From an uncultured Siphonobacter sp. (lineage in GTDB: Bacteria > Bacteroidota > Bacteroidia > Cytophagales > Spirosomataceae): 64,000 bases of DNA. The DNA is taken from positions 186,001 to 250,000 of the forward strand of contig CAJYIW010000026.1 of NCBI GenBank assembly GCA_913775095.1. The letters are read 5' to 3'. Made by a program: the position numbers and the translations under genes. The notes beneath the pieces were generated by a model. That model was not told where the DNA came from and did not search any database. It was given only the letters and a program-made list of their open reading frames with translations. Shown here piece by piece: positions 54,701 through 64,000 of the stretch; within the stretch, counting starts at the first letter, position 1, and the number at the start of each line of letters is the position of its first letter.

Positions 54701-56082
54701 CAACGGGAGAAGATACTCTGGTAGTCATGGGTCGTTCAGGAGAACTTCAGGTAGTGGGAGCTCCCGGAACTACGTATGCCGGTCAGGTATTGATTTCAAC
54801 GAACGTACCTTACGGTGCTTACCTGAGCGTGAAAGATGGCGAAGCAGTAACGAAAGGACAGGAACTTTGTGCCTGGGATCCTTACAACGCCGTTATCCTG
54901 AGCGAAATCAGCGGTAAAATTGATTACGAAGCAATCGAAGACGGATTAACCTTCAAGGAGGAATTTGACGAAACAACCGGATTTAAAGAGAAGGTAATCG
55001 TTGAAAGCCGTGACCGTACGAAAAACCCGACTATTTGGGTGAAAAACGATACGGAAGAGGGTTCTCGCGGGTATAACATGCCCGTAGGTGCTCGTCTGGG
55101 TGTAGAAGTTGGAGCGGAAGTGAAACCAGGTCAGATCCTGGCGAAGATTCCACGTTCGGTTGGTAAGACCCGGGATATTACCGGTGGTCTGCCCCGGGTA
55201 ACGGAATTGTTCGAGGCTCGTAACCCATCAAACCCTGCGGTCGTTTCTGAAATCGATGGTGTAGTCTCTCTGGGTGCGGTGAAACGCGGTAACCGTGAGA
55301 TCTTCGTTCGTGGTAAAGACGAAACGGAGAAAAAATATCTGGTACCAACATCCAAGCACATTCTGGTTCAGAACAATGACTTTATCAAAGCAGGTCTGCC
55401 TCTTTCCGATGGAGCCATTACACCAGCCGATATTCTTTCGATCAAAGGGCCAACCGCTGTTCAGGAATATCTGGTAAATGAAATTCAGGAAGTATACCGT
55501 CTGCAAGGGGTAAAAATCAATGATAAACACATCGAATGTATCGTTCGTCAGATGATGCAGAAAGTGGATATTATTGACTCAGGCGATACCAACTTCCTTG
55601 AAAATCAGGGTGTAGATAAGTGGACGTTCCGTAGCGAAAACGATGCGATCCTGGATCGCAAAGTAGTCACTGACGCGGGTGAGTCAGCTAACGTGAAGTT
55701 AGGTCAAATCATCACGGCTCGTCAGTTACGGGATGAAAACTCCTCACTGAAACGTCAGGATAAGGCTCTGGTACAGGTGCGTGACGCCATGCCAGCCGTA
55801 TCCCGTCCGACATTGATGGGTATCACTCAGGCCTCTTTAGGTACGGAGTCATTCATCTCAGCTGCTTCCTTCCAGGAAACTACGAAAGTACTTTCAGAAG
55901 CCGCCGTTCGTGCGAAAGCCGACCGTCTGGAAGGTCTGAAAGAAAACGTTATCGTAGGTCACCTGATCCCTGCGGGTACGGGCGTTCGTCGCTATCAGGA
56001 TCTGCTGGTAACCAATCCGGAAGAAGGAGAGAAATTCATTGAAAGCAAATCTACTTCTCGTAAGAAAAGAGAATTGGCTTAA
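51763..56082 (+). CDS. rpoC: RNA polymerase beta-prime subunit
   Basis: The protein has 1439 residues from the ATG at 51763; a TTG two codons upstream is less likely. The N-terminal zinc site is [20 protein letters not shown], the catalytic Mg motif is [15 protein letters not shown], and the second zinc site has [13 protein letters not shown]. The trigger-loop and bridge-helix region includes [19 protein letters not shown]. The protein is complete to a Lys/Arg-rich end. The rpoB gene lies more than 1.3 kb upstream behind the acyltransferase gene. Confidence 0.99.
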   Translation: MSLKKNKKLNSDFSKITISLASPESILENSFGEVTQPETINYRTYKPEMGGLFCERIFGPVKDWECHCGKYKRIRYKGIICDRCGVEVTEKKVRRERMGHIELVVPVAHIWYFRSLPNKIGYLLGISSKKLDQIIYYERYVVVQPGAKAEDGVQNLDFLTEDEYLDIIDKLPRENQLLPDTDPNKFIAKMGAEALEMLLSRIQLDELSYELRHSAANDTSQQRKQEALKRLKVVEALRDAKTRIENRPEWMVIRMVPVIPPELRPLVPLDGGRFATSDLNDLYRRVIIRNNRLKRLIEIKAPEVILRNEKRMLQEAVDSLFDNSRKVNAVRSEGNRALKSLSDMLKGKQGRFRQNLLGKRVDYSGRSVIVVGPELKLHECGLPKDMAAELFKPFIIRKLIERGIVKTVKSAKKIVDRKDPVVWDILENVLKGHPVLLNRAPTLHRLGIQAFQPKLIEGKAIQLHPLVCTAFNADFDGDQMAVHVPLGHEAVLEASLLMLASHNILNPANGAPVTVPSQDMVLGLYYVTKGRVHTEEYPIAGEGMTFYGAEEVIIAINEGRISKHANIKCKVRVRNDDGTFESKIIETVAGRLLFNQAVPEEVGYLNELLTKKKLQQIISHVFKIAGVARTAQFLDDIKELGFRMAFKGGLSIGLNDIKIPEVKDELLVGAEGEVQGVWDNYYMGLITDNERYNQIIDIWTRVNSKITDTLMKQLETDQGGFNSIYMMMHSGARGSREQIRQLGGMRGLMAKPQKNLQGSVGEIIENPIRSNFKEGLDVLEYFISTHGARKGLADTALKTADAGYLTRRLHDVAQDVVINEEDCQTLRGITISALKENDDVVEPLSERILGRVTTYDVVDPLTGETIVKAGDVIDEDKAKHIDETSIESVEIRSVLTCETRNGVCAKCYGRNLATGRMVNIGEAVGVIASQSIGEPGTQLTLRTFHVGGTAQNIALDASIRAKFDGIVRFEELRTLETQRPTGEDTLVVMGRSGELQVVGAPGTTYAGQVLISTNVPYGAYLSVKDGEAVTKGQELCAWDPYNAVILSEISGKIDYEAIEDGLTFKEEFDETTGFKEKVIVESRDRTKNPTIWVKNDTEEGSRGYNMPVGARLGVEVGAEVKPGQILAKIPRSVGKTRDITGGLPRVTELFEARNPSNPAVVSEIDGVVSLGAVKRGNREIFVRGKDETEKKYLVPTSKHILVQNNDFIKAGLPLSDGAITPADILSIKGPTAVQEYLVNEIQEVYRLQGVKINDKHIECIVRQMMQKVDIIDSGDTNFLENQGVDKWTFRSENDAILDRKVVTDAGESANVKLGQIITARQLRDENSSLKRQDKALVQVRDAMPAVSRPTLMGITQASLGTESFISAASFQETTKVLSEAAVRAKADRLEGLKENVIVGHLIPAGTGVRRYQDLLVTNPEEGEKFIESKSTSRKKRELA

Positions 56083-56101
56083 GGATTTCTCTAATCCATA
56101 G

Positions 56102-56142
56102 AAAAGCCCCGTTTGGCAATTGCCAAACGGGGCTTTTTCTTT
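56102..56142 (+). terminator. Intrinsic terminator after rpoC
   Basis: AAAAGCCCCGTTTGGCAA (56102-56119) is directly followed by its perfect complement (56120-56137) and a T-rich tract. This 18-bp palindrome ends the secE-rpoC region. Confidence 0.96.
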
Positions 56143-56214
56143 AGTAACTTTTCAGAAGAGCTGATGAACTAACGTAACATCCAATATAAATAAGTAAAAT
56201 CAGCTCTCTAAAAA

Positions 56215-56460
56215 TTACTTGGTATGTTTCGCCCGTTCCCGTGCTTCTTCGGCATCCAGTAGGGCATCTACTTTCTGCTTTTCCAGGGTGGAGGCTTTTA
56301 CTTCACCAGAAGTATCACTTTCGCCATCGGCTACGGTATCTACTACTGGCATTTCTCCCGTGCGTTCTACTTCCGTTAATTCCGGGGTTCCTTCGGGTCT
56401 ATCCTTGATAGGTACTCCCTGCGAGCCCGGATCCTTTGTATTAGAGGTGTGATTGCTCAT
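56215..56460 (-). CDS. Small hydrophilic hypothetical protein
   Basis: The protein has 81 residues, is rich in Glu, Asp, Thr and Lys, and has no hydrophobic core, signal or Cys. The C-terminal third (LEKQKVDALLDAEEARERAK) is probably a single helix, and the rest looks disordered. No family is recognised. Its base composition is similar to its neighbours, and it has a clean ATG at 56460, so it is probably real. It could be a stress-related or coiled-coil accessory protein, but this is a guess. Confidence 0.5.
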   Translation of the reverse strand: MSNHTSNTKDPGSQGVPIKDRPEGTPELTEVERTGEMPVVDTVADGESDTSGEVKASTLEKQKVDALLDAEEARERAKHTK

Positions 56461-56490
56461 GACTTTTAAGGATTGGTTGAGCCTGAAAAG

Positions 56491-56530
56491 AAAAAAAGGT
56501 TATTCCATGCCGAAACAGTGGGGAATAATC
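56491..56530 (-). terminator. Intrinsic terminator after the DUF1624-like gene
   Basis: On the minus strand 56530-56522 pairs with 56506-56498 (9 bp, one G-T), followed by seven T (56497-56491). It lies 20 nt after the stop of the minus-strand membrane protein. Confidence 0.75.
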
Positions 56531-56549
56531 TCCAGACCTGTTCTCATGA

Positions 56550-57731
56550 TTACAGGTAACTCCAGAGTTGATGCGTTTGCCGTTTTTTGAAACGACCGTA
56601 CCATCGACAAAGCGGGTATAAGATGGCTAAAAGCACTAACCAAACCAGATAAACTCCTCCAAGCGATAATCCAACAGCCGGCATCACACCGGCAGTGCCA
56701 TTCTGGAAATTCAGCTGTTTCCAGGATATTCCCTGGTACAAATGAATGACTACCGCCAGCCCGTGAATGAGGTAGAAATGCAACACATAATAAAATAAAG
56801 GAACCCGCCCATAGACTTCAATCCAGGAGAAAAAGCCCATAGAACGATTTTCCAGCACCGACAATATCAGTAAAGCAGGCCCGAGGGTCATTAAGGTATA
56901 CAGAAGCGAAGGCGGATACTTCGTAGTATTAAGGAAGGAAAGCAGCGTAACGCCGAAAGAAGACTGAGGTTGCCAGGGCGAAGGATCGCCGTAATGATTA
57001 ATCCAGCGAATAAAAATGAATACTAAAATAAAGCCGCCCCCCAGGTACGCCAGCCATTGTTTTCGCAGGGAAGAGGAAATTTGTGGCCGAAACAAAGCTC
57101 CCAAGCCATAACCAGTCAGTAAAATTCCTGTCCAGGCCAGAAAGGGATAAAGATTAAGAAGCAGCCGGCCTTCACCGATGGGTAAGGGGCCGGGTTGATG
57201 GCTGAGCCATAGCAAAGCCTGACTAAGTGAACCGGATGTAGGAGAAACCTTATCCAGTGCATTATGCCCGGCTATAATAAAAATACCCAGCGAGAAGATA
57301 ACGGGCTTAGGTAGCCATAGTAATCCACTCAGCAGCAGAAAACTTACGCCAATGGCCCAAATGACCTGCAGGGTAACCATAGAAAAGTGCAGGTCGAACC
57401 AGAGACCGAACGTAATGACCGTTAGTTCAAGAAAAATAAGCCAGAGCCCGCGGGTAAAAAGAAACCAGCTATGCTGAGACTTTGATTTCTTTAACCCCGA
57501 TAAACAGGCAGAAATGCCTGCCAGCAGCACAAAGTTAGGAGCACAAAAATGCGTAATCCAGCGGGTGAAAAACAGGGTATAAGAGGGATGCTCCAGATCG
57601 AGTGGGTTGGAGAAAAAGGCATTAATATGTATATACTCGCGGCAATGATCGAGTGCCATGATCATCATAATCAGGCCACGAAGCCAGTCTATACTACTAA
57701 TTCTGTAACGGTAGGAGGCCGAGGCAGACAT
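56550..57731 (-). CDS. DUF1624/HGSNAT-like multi-pass membrane protein
   Basis: The protein has 393 residues from the ATG at 57731; a 23-codon upstream extension is open but polar and out of character for the family. About ten to twelve membrane helices are visible. ISSIDWLRGLIMMIMALDHC and TRWITHFCAPNFVLLAGISA resemble the start of heparan-alpha-glucosaminide N-acetyltransferase-like DUF1624 proteins, and VYGRVPLFYYVLHFYLIHGL is the typical C-terminal motif. A sugar acetyltransferase role across the membrane is plausible but not shown for this branch. Confidence 0.8.
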   Translation of the reverse strand: MSASASYRYRISSIDWLRGLIMMIMALDHCREYIHINAFFSNPLDLEHPSYTLFFTRWITHFCAPNFVLLAGISACLSGLKKSKSQHSWFLFTRGLWLIFLELTVITFGLWFDLHFSMVTLQVIWAIGVSFLLLSGLLWLPKPVIFSLGIFIIAGHNALDKVSPTSGSLSQALLWLSHQPGPLPIGEGRLLLNLYPFLAWTGILLTGYGLGALFRPQISSSLRKQWLAYLGGGFILVFIFIRWINHYGDPSPWQPQSSFGVTLLSFLNTTKYPPSLLYTLMTLGPALLILSVLENRSMGFFSWIEVYGRVPLFYYVLHFYLIHGLAVVIHLYQGISWKQLNFQNGTAGVMPAVGLSLGGVYLVWLVLLAILYPLCRWYGRFKKRQTHQLWSYL

Positions 57732-57803
57732 GATTAGGAGGGGTAGATATAACTCAAGATACAACGTTTTGCTGGCATGAGAAGACCCGCTCCCGCCCAA
57801 AAC

Positions 57804-59327
57804 TTACATGGTCATAATCGAAGCCATGGACTCTATTCCATCCCACAGGTTTTGTAACCGGATGTTTTCATTTTCTCCATGCTGATTACTGTCGTAATTG
57901 GCAATGGGAACGGTGATGATGGCTTGCTGCCGAAGAATATCACTGAACAGATACAGCGGCAGACTTCCGCCCAGCGAAGGAAAAATAACGACCGGATCCT
58001 GGGTCGTACTTTGGACTGCCTTCACTACTTTTTGAGCAATGGGTAAATCCAGCGGCGTTCGCTGAGCCCGGTAGCCTTTCAGGGGTTTGACGCGGGCCAC
58101 CAGTGGATGATTCAGTAATTCTTCCTGGGTAGGTTCCTGGTCAGTTACATAATAGCCCTGAGCTTTTACGTGATCAATGAGTTTCTGTACCTGCTTAACG
58201 GGATCGTTACCGGCCACGACGCGTAAATCGAGGGTAGCTACGGCCGTTGAAGGAATGACGTTAGCCGCCTGAGCACCGACTCCGGCACTGACGATACCGT
58301 TGATATTTAGGGAAGGCTCATTAATCAGCTCCGCTAAGGTTTTCCCCGCTCCATCCGTCTGGCCAATGCCTAATTCCTTCCGAACCTCGTTTTCAACGGG
58401 TGGAATGGCGGCAATGGCTTTCTTTTCTGAGTCACTCAAAGGCGTTACGTCGTCGTAAAAACCTTTGATTACTACCCGACCCGAATCGTCTTTCATGGAT
58501 GAAAGTAATTTCGCCAGTCGCAGGGCAGGGTTAGGAGCCCAGTTCCCGTAATGGCCACTGTGCAGGGGCCGACGCGGCCCATACGTGGTAATCTCCACAT
58601 TGATATCACCCCGACAACCGAACACAATGCTTTTGTTACCCGACTGATGCACGGGGCCATCGCAGAAAATCCAGCAATCGCCGTTGAGCAGGTTTTTATA
58701 CTTCGTTAAATAATCGCCTAAATGCTGGGAGCCGTTTTCTTCCTCTCCTTCAAAGAAAAACTTTAGATTATACGTAGGCTTGATACCGCTTTTCAGTAAG
58801 GCTTCATAGGCCGAAAGAATAGCAAAAACTCCGGCTTTATCATCCGTGGCACTGCGGGCAATGATACGATAGTCGGGGGAAAGTTTCCCTTTTGTTTCCG
58901 CTTCAGATAAAATCTTACCGCCATTTTCGATGGAATTGGTAGCCAGAATGGGCTTAAACGGAGTAGTTCCTTGGGCCCATTTAGCCGGGTTAGTCGGCTG
59001 ACCGTCGTAGTGAGCATAAAATAAAAGGGTCTGGGTAGCTCCGGGGACTTTCACATCTCCAAACACGACGGGGGGAGTTTTCCCATCCAGCTCCAGTAAC
59101 TGCACGGGAATATTCATGCGTTTCATCAGGTCCCGAATGAAGAAGGCGTTCTGGCGAACGTCGGTCGTGGTATCAAGCAGGATATTGGGAATAGAAAGAA
59201 ACCGGAGGTATTCCTGAAGCAGAGTCTGTTCGTGCTGCTGGCGATAGGCCCGAACCTTAGCGAGCGTCTGAGCGGAAAGCGTAGTCAGACTCAGAGAGGT
59301 AAAAAGACAGATGATCCATTTTTTCAT
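57804..59327 (-). CDS. Secreted M20-family metallopeptidase (dipeptidase/carboxypeptidase)
   Basis: The protein has 507 residues. The ATG at 59327 begins a normal signal peptide (MKKWIICLFTSLSLTTLSAQ); an ATG four codons upstream at 59339 is also possible. The di-zinc ligands are in FYAHYDGQPTNP, RSATDDKAGVFA and FFEGEEENGSQH, with the dimerisation-domain His in HSGHYGNWAPNP. It hydrolyses dipeptides or similar amide substrates in the periplasm. A strong bidirectional-looking hairpin upstream ends the priA transcript, so it probably has its own promoter. Confidence 0.9.
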   Translation of the reverse strand: MKKWIICLFTSLSLTTLSAQTLAKVRAYRQQHEQTLLQEYLRFLSIPNILLDTTTDVRQNAFFIRDLMKRMNIPVQLLELDGKTPPVVFGDVKVPGATQTLLFYAHYDGQPTNPAKWAQGTTPFKPILATNSIENGGKILSEAETKGKLSPDYRIIARSATDDKAGVFAILSAYEALLKSGIKPTYNLKFFFEGEEENGSQHLGDYLTKYKNLLNGDCWIFCDGPVHQSGNKSIVFGCRGDINVEITTYGPRRPLHSGHYGNWAPNPALRLAKLLSSMKDDSGRVVIKGFYDDVTPLSDSEKKAIAAIPPVENEVRKELGIGQTDGAGKTLAELINEPSLNINGIVSAGVGAQAANVIPSTAVATLDLRVVAGNDPVKQVQKLIDHVKAQGYYVTDQEPTQEELLNHPLVARVKPLKGYRAQRTPLDLPIAQKVVKAVQSTTQDPVVIFPSLGGSLPLYLFSDILRQQAIITVPIANYDSNQHGENENIRLQNLWDGIESMASIMTM

Positions 59328-59354
59328 ACGGGAAGACATTTAAGGAGAGACCCT

Positions 59355-59395
59355 AAAGAAAAAAGGATATACTCGCCTTTACAAGTATATCCTTT
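59355..59395 (-). terminator. Intrinsic terminator after priA
   Basis: On the minus strand AAAGGATATACT (59395-59384) pairs with AGTATATCCTTT (59373-59362) over 12 bp with a 10-nt loop, followed by TTTTCTTT. Confidence 0.88.
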
Positions 59396-59420
59396 GGAAA
59401 ATGATTGAAAAGTCAGTTGA

Positions 59421-61916
59421 TTATACGGGATCTACGTCAATGACAATACTGGTTCCCTTGTAATCTTTGATCGTTACCACTTCTTCAATGGACTCCCGGA
59501 TGAATTCTTTGATGGCTTTCAGATTCAGATTTCGTTCGAATTTCAGTAAGACATCAAAAAGAAACTGATTACGAATCCGCTCCACCAGCGGAGTTTCCGG
59601 ACCTTTCACCCGATCACTACCCAGCTTTTGCATGAGTAAGGTAGCCAGCTTCTTGGCAGCGGCTTCGGACACTTGCTGTTCGATGTGTTTACAGGTCAGG
59701 CGAATAACCCGGGTAAAGGGAGGGTACCCATACGACTGCCGTTCTTCAATTTCCTCCGCATAAAAGCCTTCGTAGTCATTCGCCATGATTCGGGCCAGCA
59801 GCGGGTGCTGGGTGTTATTGGTCTGGATTAATACCCGTCCCTGTTTGCCGCTTCGGCGACCTGAACGACCCGAAACCTGCGTTAATAACTGAAATGAACG
59901 CTCCGTAGCCCGAAAATCGGGGAAGTTAATCATGCGATCCGCGTCAAAAATGGCGACCAGACTTACCTTATCGAAGTCCAGGCCTTTGGAGACCATCTGG
60001 GTTCCGACCAGCATATCAGTTTCGCCCTTTTCAAAATCAGAAATCATCTGCTGAAAAGCCGTTTTCGAGCGGGTCGTATCTAAATCCATTCGCTGAATGC
60101 GAGCGACGGGAAAGTGCAATTGTAGATCTTCTTCGAGTTTTTCCGTACCAAATCCCTGCGTTCGCACTTTGGTGCTGCCGCAGGCGGGACAGGTTTTGGG
60201 CAAGCGTTCTTTATGACCGCAGTAATGGCAGCGAAGCTCGGCATCGCGTTGGTGATAGGTCAGACTAACATCACAACTGTCGCACTTGGCAATCCAGTCG
60301 CAATCATCGCAGGTCAGATAAGGCGAATACCCCCGGCGGTTCTGAAAGAGAATGGTCTGCTCGTTCCGTTCCAGATTTCCGCCTAACTCCTGTAATAATT
60401 CGCCCGAAAATTCCCCTTTCATGGCCTTATTCTTTCGGGCCTGCCGAATATCAATGAGCTCAATCGAAGGCAGGGAGGCATTTCCAAAGCGTTCTTTCAG
60501 CTCAACCAGACCATAGCGACCCTGCTGAGCGTGGTAATAACTTTCAATACTGGGCGTAGCCGAACCCAGTAATACCTTGGCTCCCTGCATTTTGGCAATC
60601 ACCAAAGCCGAATCCCGGGCGTGGTAACGCGGAGCGGGGTCATACTGTTTGTAACTGGCTTCGTGCTCTTCATCCACAATGATTAATCCGAGGCTGTCAA
60701 AGGGCAGAAAGATGGAGGAACGCACGCCGATGACGAACTGAAAACGCCCCGAAAGCACGCCCTTCCAGACCTCCACCCGCTCGTTATCCGAGAATTTTGA
60801 ATGATAAATCCCGACCCGTTCGCCGAAAATTTTCTTGAGCCGAACCACAATCTGGGTAGTCAGGGCAATCTCGGGTAAGAGGTACAAAACCTGCGAGCCG
60901 CTTTCCAGAGCCTGCTCGATGAGGTGGATGTACACTTCGGTCTTACCCGCCCCGGTTACGCCGTGCAGCAATACGGTATCTTTTTCCTGAAACGATTGGG
61001 TCACTTCCCGCACGGCCCGCTGTTGCGAATCGGAAAGGGTAGGCATGGTAGCAATCGTACCCGTGTCTTCCGCAAAGCGGCTGATGACAATATCGAAACT
61101 TTCAAAAATTCCTTTTTTCAGTAAAGTATCCAGCGAAGAATCGGATAACTCGTCGTTCCTGGAAAAGGTAGATTTCAGTAAGCCTTCGGCATTTTTTTCG
61201 GGCTCCCGAAGAGCAGGCACGTGCCGGAGATACTCCAGTAAAATATCCAGTTGCTTGGGCGTTTTTTCCAGTTGCCCAATTAAAGATTTTAAGTTTTCCG
61301 GATCAGCGAAAAAGGACGTTAAACGAATTTTACGAACAACTTTAGGCGTATACTTTTCCCGCACTTCTTCAAAAACAATAACGGCCCGTTTGCCAATCAG
61401 GGACTTGATGAGGTGATAGACGTTCTTGACGTCCGCAAAGCGGGCCAGCTCATCGTAACTCAGCGATTGCTTGGCTTTTATTTCCTCAATGATTTCTTTT
61501 TCGCGGGGCGTGAGTAAATCGGGATGCTCAAAATCGGGGTTATACTGCACTTTCGACTGGCTGGAAATCTTCAGCCCCGAGGGTAAGGCCACGTTCATGA
61601 CTTCACCAATGTGACACATGTAATAATCCGAAATCCACTGGAATAGCTCTAACTGCCAGCGAGTTACCAGCGGCGTGTCGTCTAACACTTCCAGAATATA
61701 CTTGGCCTGATACTGTTTGGGAGGCTGGTTATGAATGCGGGCAATGAGAGCCGTCACAATTTTGGTCTTTCCAAACTGCACAATCACGCGGGCTCCCATC
61801 TGCAACTGACCGGTAAATTCCCGGGGTACTCGGTACGTATATAAGCGGGGAATAGGAATGGGCAGAATGACATCGGCAAACTGCGTTACCTCTTCCATAA
61901 AATCGAGCTGATTCAT
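59421..61916 (-). CDS. priA: Primosomal protein N' (replication restart helicase PriA)
   Basis: The protein has 831 residues. The N-terminal 3'-DNA-binding domain begins QFADVILPIPIPRLYTYRVP. The helicase core has Walker A GVTGAGKTEV near residue 318, DEEH in LIIVDEEHEASYKQYD, and SATPS. The zinc region has eight Cys in CDDCDWIAKCDSC and CHYCGHKERLPKTCPAC. The C-terminal core has QVSGRSGRRSGKQGRVLIQT. PriA reloads the replisome at stalled forks. A second ATG six codons downstream (61898) is a possible start. Confidence 0.97.
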   Translation of the reverse strand: MNQLDFMEEVTQFADVILPIPIPRLYTYRVPREFTGQLQMGARVIVQFGKTKIVTALIARIHNQPPKQYQAKYILEVLDDTPLVTRWQLELFQWISDYYMCHIGEVMNVALPSGLKISSQSKVQYNPDFEHPDLLTPREKEIIEEIKAKQSLSYDELARFADVKNVYHLIKSLIGKRAVIVFEEVREKYTPKVVRKIRLTSFFADPENLKSLIGQLEKTPKQLDILLEYLRHVPALREPEKNAEGLLKSTFSRNDELSDSSLDTLLKKGIFESFDIVISRFAEDTGTIATMPTLSDSQQRAVREVTQSFQEKDTVLLHGVTGAGKTEVYIHLIEQALESGSQVLYLLPEIALTTQIVVRLKKIFGERVGIYHSKFSDNERVEVWKGVLSGRFQFVIGVRSSIFLPFDSLGLIIVDEEHEASYKQYDPAPRYHARDSALVIAKMQGAKVLLGSATPSIESYYHAQQGRYGLVELKERFGNASLPSIELIDIRQARKNKAMKGEFSGELLQELGGNLERNEQTILFQNRRGYSPYLTCDDCDWIAKCDSCDVSLTYHQRDAELRCHYCGHKERLPKTCPACGSTKVRTQGFGTEKLEEDLQLHFPVARIQRMDLDTTRSKTAFQQMISDFEKGETDMLVGTQMVSKGLDFDKVSLVAIFDADRMINFPDFRATERSFQLLTQVSGRSGRRSGKQGRVLIQTNNTQHPLLARIMANDYEGFYAEEIEERQSYGYPPFTRVIRLTCKHIEQQVSEAAAKKLATLLMQKLGSDRVKGPETPLVERIRNQFLFDVLLKFERNLNLKAIKEFIRESIEEVVTIKDYKGTSIVIDVDPV

Positions 61917-62024
61917 ACAGGCAAGTTAAGACGAATGCAGAAGCAGAACGCCTGAGTCGGGAGATTAATTCAAAAGGCAATTCGGTAATCGCCACCGTGC
62001 ATTCCATTTACGCCTGAGAATGTG

Positions 62025-62032
62025 TAACTTTG
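62025..62032 (+). promoter_or_regulatory. Predicted -7 element of the RluA-family gene
   Basis: TAACTTTG matches TAnnTTTG exactly, with a start predicted near 62036 and a 17-nt leader to the ATG at 62053. It rules out the longer open frame that begins at 62020. Confidence 0.55.
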
Positions 62033-62052
62033 GGTTTTTACAAGTGCATCAT

Positions 62053-62769
62053 ATGGCAAAACCATTTAACGTCGTTTACGAGGATAATCACCTCATTATT
62101 GTCAATAAAGCAGCGGGGATACTCGTGCAGGGAGATCAGACGGGCGACAAGACTCTTTCCGATTACGTCAAGGAATACATCAGCGTAAAATACAACAAAC
62201 CCGGAGCGGTTTTTCTGGGAACGGTACACCGTCTGGATCGCCCGGTGAGCGGGCTGGTGGTCTTTGCCCGGACCTCCAAGGGACTCGAACGCATGAATGA
62301 ACTATTCCGTCGCCGGGATATTCAGAAAACGTATTGGGCCGTGGTGGGTAAAAGGCCCGAGCAGAAAAGCGGAAAACTCACGCACTGGCTCGTGAAAGAC
62401 GAGGCCCGCAACGTCGTGACGGCTTACGATTACGAACGTCCCGGTTCACAGAAGGCGGAGCTGACCTACAAGCTGATCGGTGAAATGAATCACCATTTCT
62501 TACTGGAAGTTAATCCGGTGACGGGCCGTCCGCACCAGATTCGCGTGCAGCTGGCTTCCATGGGCTGTCCCATTCGCGGTGATTTGAAATACGGTTACCC
62601 CCGTCCGAACCCTGACGCCAGCATTAATCTGCATGCTCGTCGTTTATACTTCATTCATCCCATTAAAAACGAAGGAGTGATCTGTAAAGCAGCAGTTCCG
62701 CAAAATTCGTTCTGGGAAGAGTTCTTAGAGTTTGACGAAGAAGTAAACGAAGACATTCACCACGGATAA
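62053..62769 (+). CDS. RluA-family pseudouridine synthase
   Basis: The protein has 238 residues from the ATG at 62053. The catalytic Asp is D62 in the HRLDRPVSGLVVFARTSKG motif, and NPVTGRPHQIRVQLASMGCP and the preceding LEVN are the usual second block. It isomerises uridine in rRNA or tRNA. There is no S4 domain, as in the shorter RluA/TruC-like members. The exact target is not readable. It precedes trpC with a 25-nt gap, possibly in one transcript. Confidence 0.92.
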   Translation: MAKPFNVVYEDNHLIIVNKAAGILVQGDQTGDKTLSDYVKEYISVKYNKPGAVFLGTVHRLDRPVSGLVVFARTSKGLERMNELFRRRDIQKTYWAVVGKRPEQKSGKLTHWLVKDEARNVVTAYDYERPGSQKAELTYKLIGEMNHHFLLEVNPVTGRPHQIRVQLASMGCPIRGDLKYGYPRPNPDASINLHARRLYFIHPIKNEGVICKAAVPQNSFWEEFLEFDEEVNEDIHHG

Positions 62770-62794
62770 TATTCCCCCTGAATCGAACCAAATC

Positions 62795-63595
62795 ATGAAT
62801 ATTCTCGAAAAGATTGTCCTGCATAAGCGGAAAGAAGTAGCTCAGGCGAAAGCCAATATTTCAGCCCGCGAACTGGAACTGTACCCTAATTTTCACCGGG
62901 TGACTAATTCATTATCACAACGGTTGCGTCAGGATCATTCCTCGGGTATTATTGCCGAGTTTAAGCGTAAATCTCCTTCCAAGGGCATCATCAATGACCG
63001 GGTGAGCGTAGAAGAAGTTACTTTGGCTTACTCCGAAGCCGGAGCGGCCGGGTTATCCGTACTGACCGATGAGGAGTTTTTCGGAGGCAACGCGGACGAT
63101 CTGCAACTGGCTCGCCAGTCAAACCCCCGCACCCCGCTGTTACGCAAGGAATTTATCGTCGATGAATATCAGATTTTGGAAGCCAAAGCCTGGGGAGCTG
63201 ACGTCATTCTGTTGATCGCTGCTTGCTTGTCTCCTCAGGAAATTAAACATTTCGGTCAGTTTGCTCAGTCCATTGGTCTGGAAGTATTACTGGAAGTGCA
63301 CGATCAGGAAGAACTGGAACGCAGTCTGAATCCTCATCTGAACATGGTGGGCGTGAACAACCGTGATCTGAAAACGTTTCATGTTTCCATTGAGACCTCG
63401 CTCAGGCTCGTAGAACAAATTCCTCAGGAGTTTGTTAAGGTATCAGAAAGCGGGTTAAGCAGCACAGAAACGATTCATCAGCTCTATGAAGCAGGTTATC
63501 GCGGATTTCTGATCGGTGAAAATTTCATGAAAACGTCTCGTCCCGGTGAGGCTCTGGCGGATCTGGTAGGTGGACTACAGTACGTGACTTTATAA
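62795..63595 (+). CDS. trpC: Indole-3-glycerol phosphate synthase
   Basis: The protein has 266 residues. ILEKIVLHKRKEVAQAKANI opens it. The catalytic motifs are IIAEFKRKSPSKG, AGAAGLSVLTDEEFFGG, LLRKEFIVDEYQ, LLEVHDQEEL, VGVNNRDLKTF and VSESGLSS with RGFLIGENFM. It closes CdRP to indole-3-glycerol phosphate in tryptophan synthesis. trpF follows 45 nt downstream, which suggests a trp gene group continuing past the window. Confidence 0.98.
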   Translation: MNILEKIVLHKRKEVAQAKANISARELELYPNFHRVTNSLSQRLRQDHSSGIIAEFKRKSPSKGIINDRVSVEEVTLAYSEAGAAGLSVLTDEEFFGGNADDLQLARQSNPRTPLLRKEFIVDEYQILEAKAWGADVILLIAACLSPQEIKHFGQFAQSIGLEVLLEVHDQEELERSLNPHLNMVGVNNRDLKTFHVSIETSLRLVEQIPQEFVKVSESGLSSTETIHQLYEAGYRGFLIGENFMKTSRPGEALADLVGGLQYVTL

Positions 63596-63640
63596 GTGCC
63601 AGTGTTTTTCCCTTTGTTGTACCTATAACTCCAGAAACCT

Positions 63641-64000
63641 ATGCGTATTAAAGTCTGTGGAATGAAAGAGGAGGAGAACCTCCAGGATTTACTTGAGTTA
63701 CAACCTGATTACGTGGGGTTTATTTTTTACGAAAATTCTCCCCGGTTCATGGGAGAAACACTCGGAGCAGAAGTCATTAGGCAGGTACCCAAAAACATCC
63801 GGAAAGTAGGCGTTTTCGTTAATGCCAGCATTAACCAGATCGTTCAGACGGTAAAAACCTACGGACTGGATTTTGTGCAGTTACACGGCGACGAAATGCC
63901 GGATTTCTGCCGTAGTTTACAATTCAAAGGAATCAACATCATTAAAGCTTTTCGGGTAGATGAGACGTTTAACTTTACTCAATTAAATAATTACAAACCC
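63641..64000 (+). CDS. trpF: Phosphoribosylanthranilate isomerase, N-terminal part (cut by window end)
   Basis: 120 codons are present without a stop, so the gene runs off the end. It starts MRIKVCGMKEEENLQDLLEL, with the KVCGM catalytic Cys motif, then DYVGFIFYENSPRFMG, KVGVFVNAS and DFVQLHGDE. This matches the first half of TrpF. It converts PRA to CdRP, the substrate of the TrpC encoded just upstream. Confidence 0.95.
   Translation, partial: MRIKVCGMKEEENLQDLLELQPDYVGFIFYENSPRFMGETLGAEVIRQVPKNIRKVGVFVNASINQIVQTVKTYGLDFVQLHGDEMPDFCRSLQFKGINIIKAFRVDETFNFTQLNNYKP

Noticed and set aside
62020-62052. Longer start of the RluA-family gene
   Set aside because: The extension contains the -7 promoter element and no conserved residues.

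Overview
The window is a chromosomal segment of a Bacteroidota bacterium, most likely order Cytophagales (Spirosomaceae-like). The evidence is a SusD fragment, a GldB gliding lipoprotein, a GH92 mannosidase, an alternative complex III (ActABCDEF) operon next to an aa3-type oxidase, lipoprotein and outer-membrane barrel genes, and many promoters of the Bacteroidota form TTG-N19..21-TAnnTTTG. Species assignment is inference only. There are no rRNA genes, CRISPR arrays, insertion sequences or prophage genes.

Layout. 1-5.1 kb: C-terminus of a SusD-like protein, a large FG-GAP/ASPIC-UnbV lipoprotein and a vanadium-haloperoxidase/PAP2-like lipoprotein. 5.1-11.2 kb: a VOC protein, a secreted amidohydrolase, a DUF1398 protein, an AT-rich GT8-like glycosyltransferase and a GH92 mannosidase. 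11.3-11.9 kb: an AT-rich PIN-toxin/antitoxin pair. 12.0-13.7 kb: rtcB (minus strand) behind a roughly 175-nt structured leader whose terminator lies 25 nt before the start codon. 13.8-20.6 kb: a two-component system, an outer-membrane barrel gene divergent from gldB with overlapping start codons, an ABC exporter and a Fur-family regulator. 20.9-38.0 kb: one long respiratory region with actABCDEF, coxB, coxA, ctaA, ctaB, two subunit III genes, subunit IV, SCO1, DUF420 and a small Cys-containing membrane protein. These encode quinol oxidation, electron transfer, heme A synthesis, oxygen reduction and Cu delivery. 38.2-40.6 kb: an ECF sigma factor, a single-TM protein in the anti-sigma position and an outer-membrane protein. 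40.8-56.1 kb: tRNA-Tyr, tRNA-Gly, tRNA-Thr, tuf, tRNA-Trp, secE, nusG, rplKAJL, rpoB and rpoC, with an acyltransferase-3 gene inserted between rpoB and rpoC. 56.2-62 kb (minus strand): a small hydrophilic protein, a DUF1624-like membrane protein, an M20 peptidase and priA. 62-64 kb: an RluA-family pseudouridine synthase, trpC and the start of trpF, which is cut by the window end.

The two strongest leads are (1) the rtcB leader, where the 3' strand of a basal stem is a perfect 10-nt complement of the 5' arm of the terminator, which is the layout of a two-state transcriptional switch, and (2) the gene inserted between rpoB and rpoC. Secondary points are an operator-like palindrome around the SCO1 promoter, three intergenic spacers each filled with its own self-complementary repeat motif, a hexaheme ActA, and His-rich segments in ActF and CoxA.
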